DNA of 64,000 nt from Labilibaculum antarcticum (GTDB lineage: Bacteria; Bacteroidota; Bacteroidia; Bacteroidales; Marinifilaceae). Below, in pieces: positions 17,928 to 26,342 of this stretch (positions are counted from its first letter, which is position 1; each line of letters opens with the position of its first letter). Location: assembly GCF_002356295.1 (NCBI RefSeq), contig NZ_AP018042.1:3752361-3816360 (forward strand). Direction: 5' to 3'. Below the pieces are notes generated by a model. The model did not search any database. It had not been told where the DNA came from and saw only the letters and a list, made by a program, of their open reading frames with translations. Position numbers and translations under genes: made by a program.

Positions 17928-17958
17928 TTGTTGGGTATCAAAAATACGAATAACTTTA
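17928..17958 (+). promoter_or_regulatory. hutH promoter
   Basis: TTG at 17928-17930 and TAACTTTA at 17951-17958 are separated by 20 bp, matching the Bacteroidota -33/-7 promoter layout (TTG, about 19-21 bp, TAnnTTTG). The start codon of hutH is 25 bp further on. The promoter lies in the gap shared with the LysR gene. Confidence 0.6.
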
Positions 17959-17982
17959 CTAAAAAATAAATCTACTAGAACT

Positions 17983-19473
17983 ATGTTTAAATACGGGATA
18001 GATCAACTAACTGTTGACAAGACAATTCAGATAGCTCGAGGGGAGCTAAAAGCTGGTTTAACTCCAGAAGCTATCAGTAAAGTAAATGCTTGCAGAGCTA
18101 AGGTTGAAAAGATGGCTGCATCTGAAAAAGCTGTTTACGGAATCAATACAGGATTTGGACCTTTGTGCGATACTCAAATTTCTCCTGAACAAACAAGTAA
18201 GCTTCAAGAAAATTTACTGATTACTCATGCTGTAGGTGTTGGAAATCCTATTGGTAAAGAGTTGTCGAAGATCATGATGATTTGCAAGGTGCAAGCATTG
18301 TCTCAAGGTTTTTCGGGTGTTCGTTTAGAGCTTATTGAACGTATTCTATTCTTTATTGAAAATGATTTATTACCAGTTGTTCCTGAGCAAGGTTCAGTAG
18401 GTGCATCGGGAGATTTAGCTCCATTGTCTCATCTGTTTTTACCTCTTTTAGGGGAAGGTGAATTTTGGGTAGGTAAAGATATCGTTCCCGCCAAAGAAAT
18501 TTTGGCAAAGCATGGTTTAGAGGCTATTCGTTTGGAAGCAAAAGAAGGTTTGGGACTGATTAATGGGACTCAGTTTATTTTAGCTCATACCATTCGTGGT
18601 TTATATAAAATGGAATATCTTCTTGATTTGGCAGATGTTGCAGGTGCAATGAGTTTGGAAGGTTATCAGGGAAGTGCAGCTCCATATAGAAAGGAATTGC
18701 ATGCTATTCGTCCGTTTAAAGGGAATATTAAGGTGGCTGAACGCATGCAAATGTTATTGAAAAATTCAGAGAATTTAGCGGGTCACATTGATTGTGAACG
18801 TGTTCAGGATCCATATTCATTGCGCTGTATTCCTCAGGTGCATGGTGCATCTAGAAACGCCTGGTATCACCTAAGTGAGTTGGCTGAAATCGAAATGAAT
18901 TCAGTTACTGATAATCCAATTGTATTAAGCGATACGGAAGCCATTTCTGGTGGTAACTTCCACGGACAGCCTTTGGCAATGGCTTTGGATTACTGTTCCA
19001 TTGCAGCTTCTGAGCTTGGAAATATTTCTGACAGAAGATGTTATTTGCTATTGGAAGGTAAATTTGGTTTGCCTCGTTTGTTAACTGCAAACGGAGGACT
19101 GAATTCTGGTTTTATGATTCCTCAATATACTACTGCAGCTTTGGTAACTGAGAATAAATCACTTTGTTTTCCTCCATCGGCTGATAGTGTGCCAACTTCT
19201 TTAGGACAGGAAGATCACGTTTCTATGGGAAGTATTTCCGGACGAAAGTTTAATCAAATATTGGGTAATATCGAGAAAATATTTGCCATTGAATTGATGT
19301 ATGCGGCTCAGGCATTGGAGTTCCGAAGTCCTAATCATTTTTCAGATATCATGACAGAGAACTTTGAGATTATCAGAAGTAAAGTTGATAAGCTGGAAGA
19401 CGATCGCGTGTTGAAAGATGATATTTACGCAATGATTGATTTTGTGAAGACAAGAGCATTTGTTGTGAAATAG
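17983..19473 (+). CDS. hutH: Histidine ammonia-lyase
   Basis: The 496-residue protein carries the self-forming MIO prosthetic triad Ala141-Ser142-Gly143 in GSVGASGDLAPLSH and the catalytic Tyr52 in VYGINTGFGP. Later conserved parts include GLINGTQ and SVTDNPIV. Length is typical of the family (about 500). It deaminates L-histidine to urocanate in the cytosol. It is the first gene of hutHUG, 13 bp before hutU. Confidence 0.95.
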   Translation: MFKYGIDQLTVDKTIQIARGELKAGLTPEAISKVNACRAKVEKMAASEKAVYGINTGFGPLCDTQISPEQTSKLQENLLITHAVGVGNPIGKELSKIMMICKVQALSQGFSGVRLELIERILFFIENDLLPVVPEQGSVGASGDLAPLSHLFLPLLGEGEFWVGKDIVPAKEILAKHGLEAIRLEAKEGLGLINGTQFILAHTIRGLYKMEYLLDLADVAGAMSLEGYQGSAAPYRKELHAIRPFKGNIKVAERMQMLLKNSENLAGHIDCERVQDPYSLRCIPQVHGASRNAWYHLSELAEIEMNSVTDNPIVLSDTEAISGGNFHGQPLAMALDYCSIAASELGNISDRRCYLLLEGKFGLPRLLTANGGLNSGFMIPQYTTAALVTENKSLCFPPSADSVPTSLGQEDHVSMGSISGRKFNQILGNIEKIFAIELMYAAQALEFRSPNHFSDIMTENFEIIRSKVDKLEDDRVLKDDIYAMIDFVKTRAFVVK

Positions 19474-19486
19474 TAAAGACGAAAGT

Positions 19487-21484
19487 ATGACATTTAAAGA
19501 ACAGCTATTGCAAGGGATTCCAGCTGAATTACCTGCAAAAAAAGCATATCCAAAGGATGCTAACAGAGCTCCTAAAAGAAAAGATATTTTATCGGTAGAG
19601 GAAAAGCAATTGGCAATTCGAAATGCCCTGCGCTATTTCCCTAAGAATTGGCACAAAGAGTTGGCTGTTGAATTTGCTCAGGAGTTACTTGATTTTGGGC
19701 GTATTTACATGTACCGATTCAAGCCGGAATACAAAATGTATGCAAGGCCGATTCAGGAATATCCTGCTAAATCGATGCAGGCAGCAGGAATCATGCTGAT
19801 GATGCAAAACAATTTGAATCCAGCGGTAGCTCAGCATCCTGAGGAGTTGATTACTTATGGTGGTAACGGAGCTGTTTTTCAAAATTGGGCGCAATACCTG
19901 CTTACCATGCAGTATTTGGCGACCATGACCGATGAGCAAACTTTAAATCTATATTCAGGTCATCCAATGGGATTGTTTCCTTCTTCGAAGGGTGCACCAA
20001 GAGTGGTGGTGACCAATGGAATGGTTGTTCCTAATTACTCCAAACCTGATGATTGGGAAAAATTTAATGCGCTAGGAGTTTCCCAGTACGGACAAATGAC
20101 GGCTGGATCGTTTATGTATATTGGTCCGCAAGGAATTGTTCATGGTACTACCATTACGGTGATGAACGCTTTTCGTAAAATCTTGAAAAAAGGGGAGATT
20201 CCTGCAGGAAAGATTTTCTTAACTGCCGGTTTAGGTGGAATGAGTGGAGCACAACCAAAAGCCGGAAACATTGCCGGATGCATTACCATTGCAGCCGAAG
20301 TGAATCCAAAAGCAGCTACAAAGCGTCATGAACAGGGATGGGTTGATGTTTTGATTGATTCTATGGACGAATTGCTTGTTCGTGTGCGAACAGCTCAGGA
20401 GAACAATGAAGTTGTTTCTATTGCCTTTATTGGTAATGTGGTTGATGTTTGGGAGCGTTTCGATAAGGAGAATATCTATATTCATATTGGTTCGGATCAA
20501 ACATCTTTGCACATTCCCTGGACTGGTGGATATTATCCTGTGGATACTTCTTATGAGGAAGCCAATAGATTGATTCGAGAGGAACCAGAGTTATTTAAAG
20601 AAAAGGTTCAGGCAACATTGCGTCGTCACGCAGCTTCGATAAATAATCATACTGCAAAAGGAACTTATTTCTTCGATTATGGGAATGCATTCCTATTGGA
20701 AGCTTCTCGCGCTGGCGCGGATATAATGGCCGAGAATGGAATTGATTTCAGATACAAATCGTACGTTCAGGATATTGTTGGACCGATGTGTTTCGATTAT
20801 GGATTCGGACCCTTTCGTTGGGTTTGTGCATCTGGTAATGCATCAGATTTAGATCAGACTGATGAAATTGCAATGAATGTATTGCAGAAAATCATGGAAA
20901 GTTCTCCGGAAGAAATCCAATTGCAAATGCAGGATAACATTACCTGGATTAGGGATGCTAAAAAGAATAAAATGGTAGTGGGTTCGCAGGCTCGTATTTT
21001 ATATGCCGATGCTGAAGGACGTACTAAAATTGCAGAAGCATTCAACAATGCGATTGCAGCAGGTAAAATTGGACCTGTAGTTTTAGGTCGCGATCATCAC
21101 GATGTAAGTGGAACTGATTCTCCTTACCGTGAGACTTCTAATATTTACGATGGTAGTAAGTTTACTGCTGATATGGCCATTCAGAATGTGATTGGCGATA
21201 GCTTTAGAGGTGCAACCTGGGTATCGATTCACAACGGCGGTGGCGTTGGTTGGGGAGAGGTTACCAACGGCGGTTTCGGAATGCTATTGGATGGAACTAG
21301 AGAAGCCGATGCTCGTTTAAAAAGCATGTTGTTTTACGACGTAAATAACGGTATTGCCCGACGTAGCTGGGCGAGAAACGAAGGAGCAATCTTCGCTGTT
21401 AAAAGAGAAATGGAACGCACACCTAATTTAAAGGTAACAGTCCCAAATCTTGTAGATGATAATTTGCTGGAAAAGCTTTTTTAA
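19487..21484 (+). CDS. hutU: Urocanate hydratase
   Basis: This 665-residue protein is of the long urocanase type found in Bacteroidota and animals, rather than the form of about 555 residues in Pseudomonas. Recognisable blocks are YGGNGAVFQNWAQY, a NAD-binding region around GLGGMSGAQPKAGNIAGC and a C-terminal DSPYRETSNIYDGS / NGGGVGWGE region. It hydrates urocanate to 4-imidazolone-5-propionate using NAD+ as an electrophile. It lies between hutH and hutG. Confidence 0.95.
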   Translation: MTFKEQLLQGIPAELPAKKAYPKDANRAPKRKDILSVEEKQLAIRNALRYFPKNWHKELAVEFAQELLDFGRIYMYRFKPEYKMYARPIQEYPAKSMQAAGIMLMMQNNLNPAVAQHPEELITYGGNGAVFQNWAQYLLTMQYLATMTDEQTLNLYSGHPMGLFPSSKGAPRVVVTNGMVVPNYSKPDDWEKFNALGVSQYGQMTAGSFMYIGPQGIVHGTTITVMNAFRKILKKGEIPAGKIFLTAGLGGMSGAQPKAGNIAGCITIAAEVNPKAATKRHEQGWVDVLIDSMDELLVRVRTAQENNEVVSIAFIGNVVDVWERFDKENIYIHIGSDQTSLHIPWTGGYYPVDTSYEEANRLIREEPELFKEKVQATLRRHAASINNHTAKGTYFFDYGNAFLLEASRAGADIMAENGIDFRYKSYVQDIVGPMCFDYGFGPFRWVCASGNASDLDQTDEIAMNVLQKIMESSPEEIQLQMQDNITWIRDAKKNKMVVGSQARILYADAEGRTKIAEAFNNAIAAGKIGPVVLGRDHHDVSGTDSPYRETSNIYDGSKFTADMAIQNVIGDSFRGATWVSIHNGGGVGWGEVTNGGFGMLLDGTREADARLKSMLFYDVNNGIARRSWARNEGAIFAVKREMERTPNLKVTVPNLVDDNLLEKLF

Positions 21485-21511
21485 AAGAATTTATATTTTG
21501 CATAAATAAAG

Positions 21512-21540
21512 AATTGGTTCAGGTATTTCCTGAACCAATT
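21512..21540 (+). terminator. Hairpin between hutU and hutG
   Basis: A perfect 12-bp stem (AATTGGTTCAGG / CCTGAACCAATT) with a 5-nt loop sits 27 bp after hutU and 16 bp before hutG. Only a weak T stretch follows, so it may act as a partial terminator or processing site that lowers hutG relative to hutU. Confidence 0.6.
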
Positions 21541-21556
21541 TTACATATAAGAAATT

Positions 21557-22579
21557 GTGGAAAGAAGAGAAACAGAATCAATAAATGCTGAATACAGGCC
21601 TGCAGAAAAAGGCCATTGGGAAGGACGCAAGTCAAATCCAGACATTGGAAAACAGTATTGGCACCAGCAAATTGAATTTGTGGATTGGAACGATCTGCCT
21701 AAGCATGCTGCAGATTTACCAAAGATCGATATTGCTTTGCTTGGTTATGTTTGCGATGAGGGAGTGCGTCGTAACCGCGGAAGAATGGGAGCGCACGAAG
21801 GACCTAAGGTGATTCGCGATCGATTGGCCAAATTGCCCATTCATTTTGAATCGAAACGCGTGATTGATGCAGGGAATATTGTCTGTATTGATGATGATAT
21901 GGAAGCTTGCCAGGACTTATTCTCAAATGCGATCTCGGATCTGCTAAAACAAAATATATTTCCAATTGCAATAGGCGGTGGTCACGACATGTCTTACGCA
22001 CATTTTATGGGCATTAAGAATGCGATACTAGACAGTCCAAAGCAACGTATCGGAATCATAAATTTTGATGCTCATTTCGATCTTCGACCAGTTGAAACTA
22101 AAGGGAATTCAGGGACTCCTTTCAATCAGATTCTTTCGGAATGCCATGAAAAAGGCGATCAGGTAGATTATTATGCCATTGGTATTCAGCAACAATCCAA
22201 TACCCGAGAGCTGTTTGATGTCGCAAAGAAAGAGAATGTCAACTATTCCATCAACTACGATTGTGAATCATCAGCAATGGAAATGGAGAGCCTAAAACAG
22301 AAGTTGGCGCCAATCATTGCGAATAACGATTACCTGTACATTACCATCGATATGGATGGCTTTTCATCTGCTTATGCACCTGGTGTCAGTGCTCCGTCTC
22401 CATTGGGTTTTACGCCTTATTTTGTGTTTAAATTGCTGAGTTTCCTATTCGTAACAAAGAAAGTAATTGCTTTCGATATCGCTGAATTAAATCCTTCTCT
22501 CGATAGGGATATGCATACGGCTAGTTTGGCTGCTAAAATTGTTGATTTTGTGGTAATAAATTATGAATCATCGATATAA
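21557..22579 (+). CDS. hutG: Formimidoylglutamase (arginase/ureohydrolase family)
   Basis: The 340-residue protein has the binuclear manganese motifs of ureohydrolases: GGGHDMSY, FDAHFD and TIDMDGFSSAYAPGVSAP. Position after hutHU indicates that it hydrolyses N-formimino-L-glutamate to glutamate and formamide. Agmatinase would be the alternative from sequence alone. The start is GTG at 21557, just after the hairpin. hutI is not found nearby, so that step must be encoded elsewhere. Confidence 0.88.
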   Translation: MERRETESINAEYRPAEKGHWEGRKSNPDIGKQYWHQQIEFVDWNDLPKHAADLPKIDIALLGYVCDEGVRRNRGRMGAHEGPKVIRDRLAKLPIHFESKRVIDAGNIVCIDDDMEACQDLFSNAISDLLKQNIFPIAIGGGHDMSYAHFMGIKNAILDSPKQRIGIINFDAHFDLRPVETKGNSGTPFNQILSECHEKGDQVDYYAIGIQQQSNTRELFDVAKKENVNYSINYDCESSAMEMESLKQKLAPIIANNDYLYITIDMDGFSSAYAPGVSAPSPLGFTPYFVFKLLSFLFVTKKVIAFDIAELNPSLDRDMHTASLAAKIVDFVVINYESSI

Positions 22580-22607
22580 AGTGGAGGGGATGGCGTTTTA
22601 ACTAATG

Positions 22608-22660
22608 CCATAGAATTAGGATTCCTTATTCTTATGTTTCCAAATTCCGTAGTTCTATGG
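22608..22660. repeat. Inverted repeat downstream of hutG
   Basis: CCATAGAA (22608) and TTCTATGG (22653) flank 37 nt, just after a smaller ATGGC/GCCAT hairpin. This is a candidate structured 3' end; no T-run follows. Confidence 0.3.
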
Positions 22661-22902
22661 GAACGGAGCAAATGGTCTTTTTCTCAAATCATGATATTGG
22701 AGCTTCATCTACAATTGAGATTTTCACTTGTGTGTTTGATTTTTTAATTGTCTTCAGAAATAAAATTATGTACATTCACACTTTATAATTATTATGTGCG
22801 TTTTTAGCCTTGGTGCATTTACAATACAATTGATTTAAAAACATACAATTTTTATTAGATATTGTGTTTTTCACTATTTTAATAATCATCACATTAACTA
22901 CC

Positions 22903-24690
22903 ATGAAAATAAAGCAATTACTATTACTTCTTATTTGTGTTTTTTCTTCTGTACTTCTTTTCTCGCAAGAGTATAAATACAAGGATAATGATGGTGTAAA
23001 AACCTTTCATGACGGCAGTATGTTTATCAAAGAGGGCGTTCCCTTTTTAACAGTTAAAGGTGAATCGTACGAAATGGGCTTGCAATATGGAGTTCTGATG
23101 AATGATCAGATTCTAGAATTAGATGTGAAAGTGGATAGTATTGTTGAAACTTTCGTTGGTAAATTCTTCCTGAAAAAATGGATTGCCAATAAGGTATTAA
23201 AATCTAAGATTAGGAAGATTGAAAAAAGAATGCCCAAAGAGTTTTTGGAAGAATTGGAAGGAATGGCAGAAGGTTGTGATTTGAATTTAAAAGAGGTAAA
23301 AACCATTGCATATTTTCCCCAGATATTTTTTGATATCAGTTGTACTTCTTTTGTTCTGAAAAATGAAGATGGAATTGTTCATGGGCGAAATTTAGATTGG
23401 CCGGGTATTGAAATATTCACCCATTACCCATTAATTGTGAATTATCACCGCAAAGGAAAAATTCCAACAACTATTTTGACCTTTGTAAGCTATCCAGGAG
23501 CCTACACCGGAATGAACCATAATGGGTTGAGCTTGTCGATTAATATGAATGGTTGCCCTGTCCCGGAAGGGAAAAAAAAGAGCGATTACAACACCGACAT
23601 GCCCATGCCATATAAATTAAGACAGGTAATGGAAAATGCCGACGAATTATCGGAGGTAGATGAAATGTTTAAAAATTATAGCACTCATGCATGGTTTATT
23701 ACGGTAGGTAGTAAAAAAGATCATTCTGCTGCTATGTATGAACTGACTCGTGGTGAACTCATTAAAAACGATATGAAGGGCAACATGATAGCTGTTACCA
23801 ATCTTTCTTTATCGGATAAAGGACGATTTGAATACAGTCCTATCAACATGCACAGTGATTTGAATATTGCCAGAGAGGATAAATTGAAGGAACTAAATCG
23901 GGAAATCAAAAATCAAGATTTGGTTGAAAAAGCCTATCAAATGATTTCTTCAACCGAATATTATCATCTTCAACACGATCCGTTTTACATTGCTATTAAT
24001 AATGATATGACTGTGAAAAGCTGTATTATGGACAATACGAACAATAAAATATATTTCTCATATTCTGAAAGACTAGCTGGTTTAGGGCAGTTCTTAGAGT
24101 ATGATATTACAAGTGGAAAGGTATCTGTTTTTAAAGAAGCGAAAGTCAGCCCAACTTTAAACGATTTAAATAGCAAGTTAGCTTTTTTCAAATGGCATAG
24201 AGAGAACTTTGCTAGTGGAAAGAAGCATGATAATGAGTATTATATGGCTTTAATTAAATATGCAAAAAGTTCGAAGTTTGAACCGGCTTATAAAAATAGA
24301 TTGATTGCCGTTTGTTATTCGAATATAGGGAATCAAGATAAAGCTTTGGAGTTTGCTAATAAATACATTGAGAACAGACCAAAGTATAATTCAGCGTATA
24401 CTACTAAAATTAATATTCTAAATGATTTTAAAGATTATAAAGCAGTAATCAGTACTATCGATGAGATGCTAAAAGTTGCAATTGTAACACCAGCAGATCA
24501 ATTTTATGTAAAAAAAGATTTAGTAATTGCATACGATAAATTACAAGTACAATCTCCAGATCAAAAAAATATCGATAGAATTAGGCAATTGGCTAAGGAG
24601 ATTACGGAAGAGGCAAATAAATACTTTCTAGCAGAGAGGATCAAAAAAGATTTATCTCAAATTGATAAAATTGTAGCCAAGTACAATTAG
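22903..24690 (+). CDS. Secreted C45-type (acyltransferase/choloylglycine-like) hydrolase with TPR-like tail
   Basis: Starting at ATG 22903 (the GTG at 22864 only adds a poor leader), the 595-residue protein has a signal peptide MKIKQLLLLLICVFSS...LLFSQ. It has the N-terminal-nucleophile hydrolase signature of peptidase C45 / penicillin acyltransferase-like enzymes: Cys147 in ISCTSFVLKNEDG followed by HGRNLDWPG. These enzymes self-cleave before the Cys and hydrolyse or transfer amide bonds. The last 200 residues or so are helical and TPR-like (CYSNIGNQDKALEFANKYIENRPKYN), an unusual addition. Probable periplasmic amidase; substrate unknown. A terminator follows at 24711-24746. Confidence 0.8.
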   Translation: MKIKQLLLLLICVFSSVLLFSQEYKYKDNDGVKTFHDGSMFIKEGVPFLTVKGESYEMGLQYGVLMNDQILELDVKVDSIVETFVGKFFLKKWIANKVLKSKIRKIEKRMPKEFLEELEGMAEGCDLNLKEVKTIAYFPQIFFDISCTSFVLKNEDGIVHGRNLDWPGIEIFTHYPLIVNYHRKGKIPTTILTFVSYPGAYTGMNHNGLSLSINMNGCPVPEGKKKSDYNTDMPMPYKLRQVMENADELSEVDEMFKNYSTHAWFITVGSKKDHSAAMYELTRGELIKNDMKGNMIAVTNLSLSDKGRFEYSPINMHSDLNIAREDKLKELNREIKNQDLVEKAYQMISSTEYYHLQHDPFYIAINNDMTVKSCIMDNTNNKIYFSYSERLAGLGQFLEYDITSGKVSVFKEAKVSPTLNDLNSKLAFFKWHRENFASGKKHDNEYYMALIKYAKSSKFEPAYKNRLIAVCYSNIGNQDKALEFANKYIENRPKYNSAYTTKINILNDFKDYKAVISTIDEMLKVAIVTPADQFYVKKDLVIAYDKLQVQSPDQKNIDRIRQLAKEITEEANKYFLAERIKKDLSQIDKIVAKYN

Positions 24691-24710
24691 AGGCAATCAA
24701 AGAAATATTA

Positions 24711-24746
24711 AAAAATCCTGAGCAATTTAATTTGTTCGGGATTTTT
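24711..24746 (+). terminator. Terminator after the C45-type gene
   Basis: AAAAATCCTGA pairs with TCGGGATTTTT (one G-U pair) across a 14-nt loop, 20 bp after the stop codon, and ends in a T-run. Confidence 0.7.
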
Positions 24747-24771
24747 CGAATACAGTTAATTCTTTTTTGGC

Positions 24772-24816
24772 ATCTGCCAGTTCTGCCAGTTCTGCCAGTT
24801 CTGCCAGTTCTAGCAA
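24772..24816. repeat. 9-bp tandem repeat TTCTGCCAG
   Basis: Four near-perfect 9-bp units, with a degenerate fifth, lie in the 496-bp gap before the gene at 25187. On the minus strand the block reads as Leu-Ala-Glu repeats ending ADAKKEL, resembling the ELADDKKEL segment of the amidohydrolase at 27288, so it may be a slipped fragment of a related gene. The rest of the gap shows no gene. Confidence 0.5.
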
Positions 24817-25186
24817 TTCAAGAAATCATAAAAAGGATTACTATTTACTCTTTTTGAGTTGAGACAGTAGGTTTCTAGCAGTTTTGTTCTGTCAGGTTAA
24901 TTGTATGTAATAGACTTGTTCGTTATTGGCTTTAATTTTTAGGCATGCTACTGGTTTTGGAAACTGAAAAGGCTAGGGCTGAGGCGGAATTCTTTCTTAT
25001 AAGTAGTTGCGTGGTGGTTGTTTTGTTAGTTGTATTTGTGTGTAAAAGTTTTATTATTTAACTGTAATTTCTTAGCTTAGTTATCCTTATCAAAAAAATG
25101 ATTGTTAGCCGAAATCACTTATTTAAAATCATTTTTGAGGGGAGATTAGTGGAGAGGGATAATATTTACAGTTTAAATTTATTGTT

Positions 25187-25930
25187 ATGTCAGATCAGCA
25201 AAATTTACTAGATCATCTGGAAGAAATAACAGCACTAACCGAAGAAAAAATTCTGCATTGCAGCATACCCTATAAGGTTTTTATTAACGAAGCAGAGGCA
25301 TTGCACACTCATGCGAGCATCGATTTACCTTCGCTACAAGCAATTAATTTTAATCCAGAAAAACTGGATCGCTTGCTATCGCTAACCGGAGCATTGCGCA
25401 CCGCACAATCGAATTGGGAAGCCAAGAAAACCGATAAGCAAAAACGTGAAGAGTGTTGGAGAAACGAGGCTCCTGAAATGTATGATCTTCACAGTGAAAT
25501 TATTGATCACATGGGATTTGCATTTAGAGGAGATGAAGCTTTGCTAAGAACGTTGAATGGAATAAAAGAAGGAAAATCAAAGGCGGATATGATTCAAGAT
25601 ATGGCAAGTTTAGCAGTCTTGGGAAAGGAGAATGCAGAATTGCTACAAGCTATTAATTTTGACTTGGCATCATTGGATACCGCTGCTCAAATGGCCGACC
25701 ATATGGGTGGGTTGTTAGGAGACATTAATGGTAGAATGTATTTCGCAGATGATTTGAAATTAACCAGAGACAAGTCTTACACCTTGTGTAAAGTGCTCGT
25801 AGACGAAATTCGAACTTATGGCAAGTTTGTGTTTCGAAATAATGATGAAAAACGCAAAGCTTATGCTAGCAAATACAATCGCGAGCGTGTGACTGCTTAC
25901 CGTAAGACAAAAGCGTCAGAAGCAATGTAA
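25187..25930 (+). CDS. Unrecognised helical protein upstream of the 21-bp array
   Basis: The 247-residue product starts MSDQQNLLDHLEEI. I do not recognise the family. It is predicted to be soluble and mostly helical, has no signal peptide or membrane segment, and carries no enzyme motif that I can identify. Internally, SLQAINFNPEKLDRLLSL and LLQAINFDLASLDTAA look like a duplicated element about 105 residues apart. The C-terminus is basic (RNNDEKRKAYASKYNRER), compatible with nucleic-acid contact. The 3' end is only 60 bp from the first unit of the inverted repeat array, so the two may form a unit (inference). Codon use looks like that of its neighbours. Confidence 0.65.
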   Translation: MSDQQNLLDHLEEITALTEEKILHCSIPYKVFINEAEALHTHASIDLPSLQAINFNPEKLDRLLSLTGALRTAQSNWEAKKTDKQKREECWRNEAPEMYDLHSEIIDHMGFAFRGDEALLRTLNGIKEGKSKADMIQDMASLAVLGKENAELLQAINFDLASLDTAAQMADHMGGLLGDINGRMYFADDLKLTRDKSYTLCKVLVDEIRTYGKFVFRNNDEKRKAYASKYNRERVTAYRKTKASEAM

Positions 25931-25990
25931 ATTAACACTTACATCTATAAATTAATATTTTGGAGGCAGAAATGCACTCCATTTTTTTTG

Positions 25991-26342
25991 TCTGTACAGG
26001 TAGAAGCTTCATTTGTGCAAAGGTGGATGCTTTCCGTTACAGGACTTTGCAAATCCGTACGCGCTATCAAGAGTTCCGTAACAGGTGTTTTGTCTTCTGT
26101 ACGGTAAGTCACTTGCTCCGTAACATCAAGTTGTGCATCTGTCCACCACTTCTGTTCTTCCGTAACAGTTGGTAGGGTTTCCTTCTTGTTACGGCAAGCC
26201 ATTGCGATGTTACGGAAAAGTAAAAGTTTGTTACGGATGCGTCTATTCATGTATCTGAAGCTATGTTCCGTGTTACTGAACGTCTATCGGATGTTACGTA
26301 AGCCTTGAATCATGTTACGGAAAGGATAAGCATTGTTACGGA
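25991..26342. repeat. Inverted array of 9-bp motifs at exact 21-bp spacing
   Basis: Nine units of TCCGTAACA or close variants start at 25991, 26012, 26033, 26054, 26075, 26096, 26117, 26138 and 26159. Eight units of the reverse complement TGTTACGGA follow at 26187, 26208, 26229, 26250, 26271, 26292, 26313 and 26334. Spacing within each arm is always exactly 21 bp (9-bp motif, 12-bp unique spacer), and the arms are mirror images about 26177. A 21-bp period keeps every site on one face of the helix. Because 21 is a multiple of 3, short shadow frames with (F/L/I)RN or VTE heptads appear, but in-frame stops and divergent units argue against a protein. No cas genes are present. Confidence 0.85.

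Noticed and set aside
25945-26250. 101-codon minus-strand and 71-codon plus-strand frames with heptads in the 21-bp array
   Set aside because: The heptads follow from the 21-bp DNA period, each arm gives the same words on opposite strands, and stops occur inside the right arm.
25991-26342. CRISPR array
   Set aside because: Repeats of 9 bp and spacers of 12 bp are far too short, orientation switches midway, and there are no cas genes.
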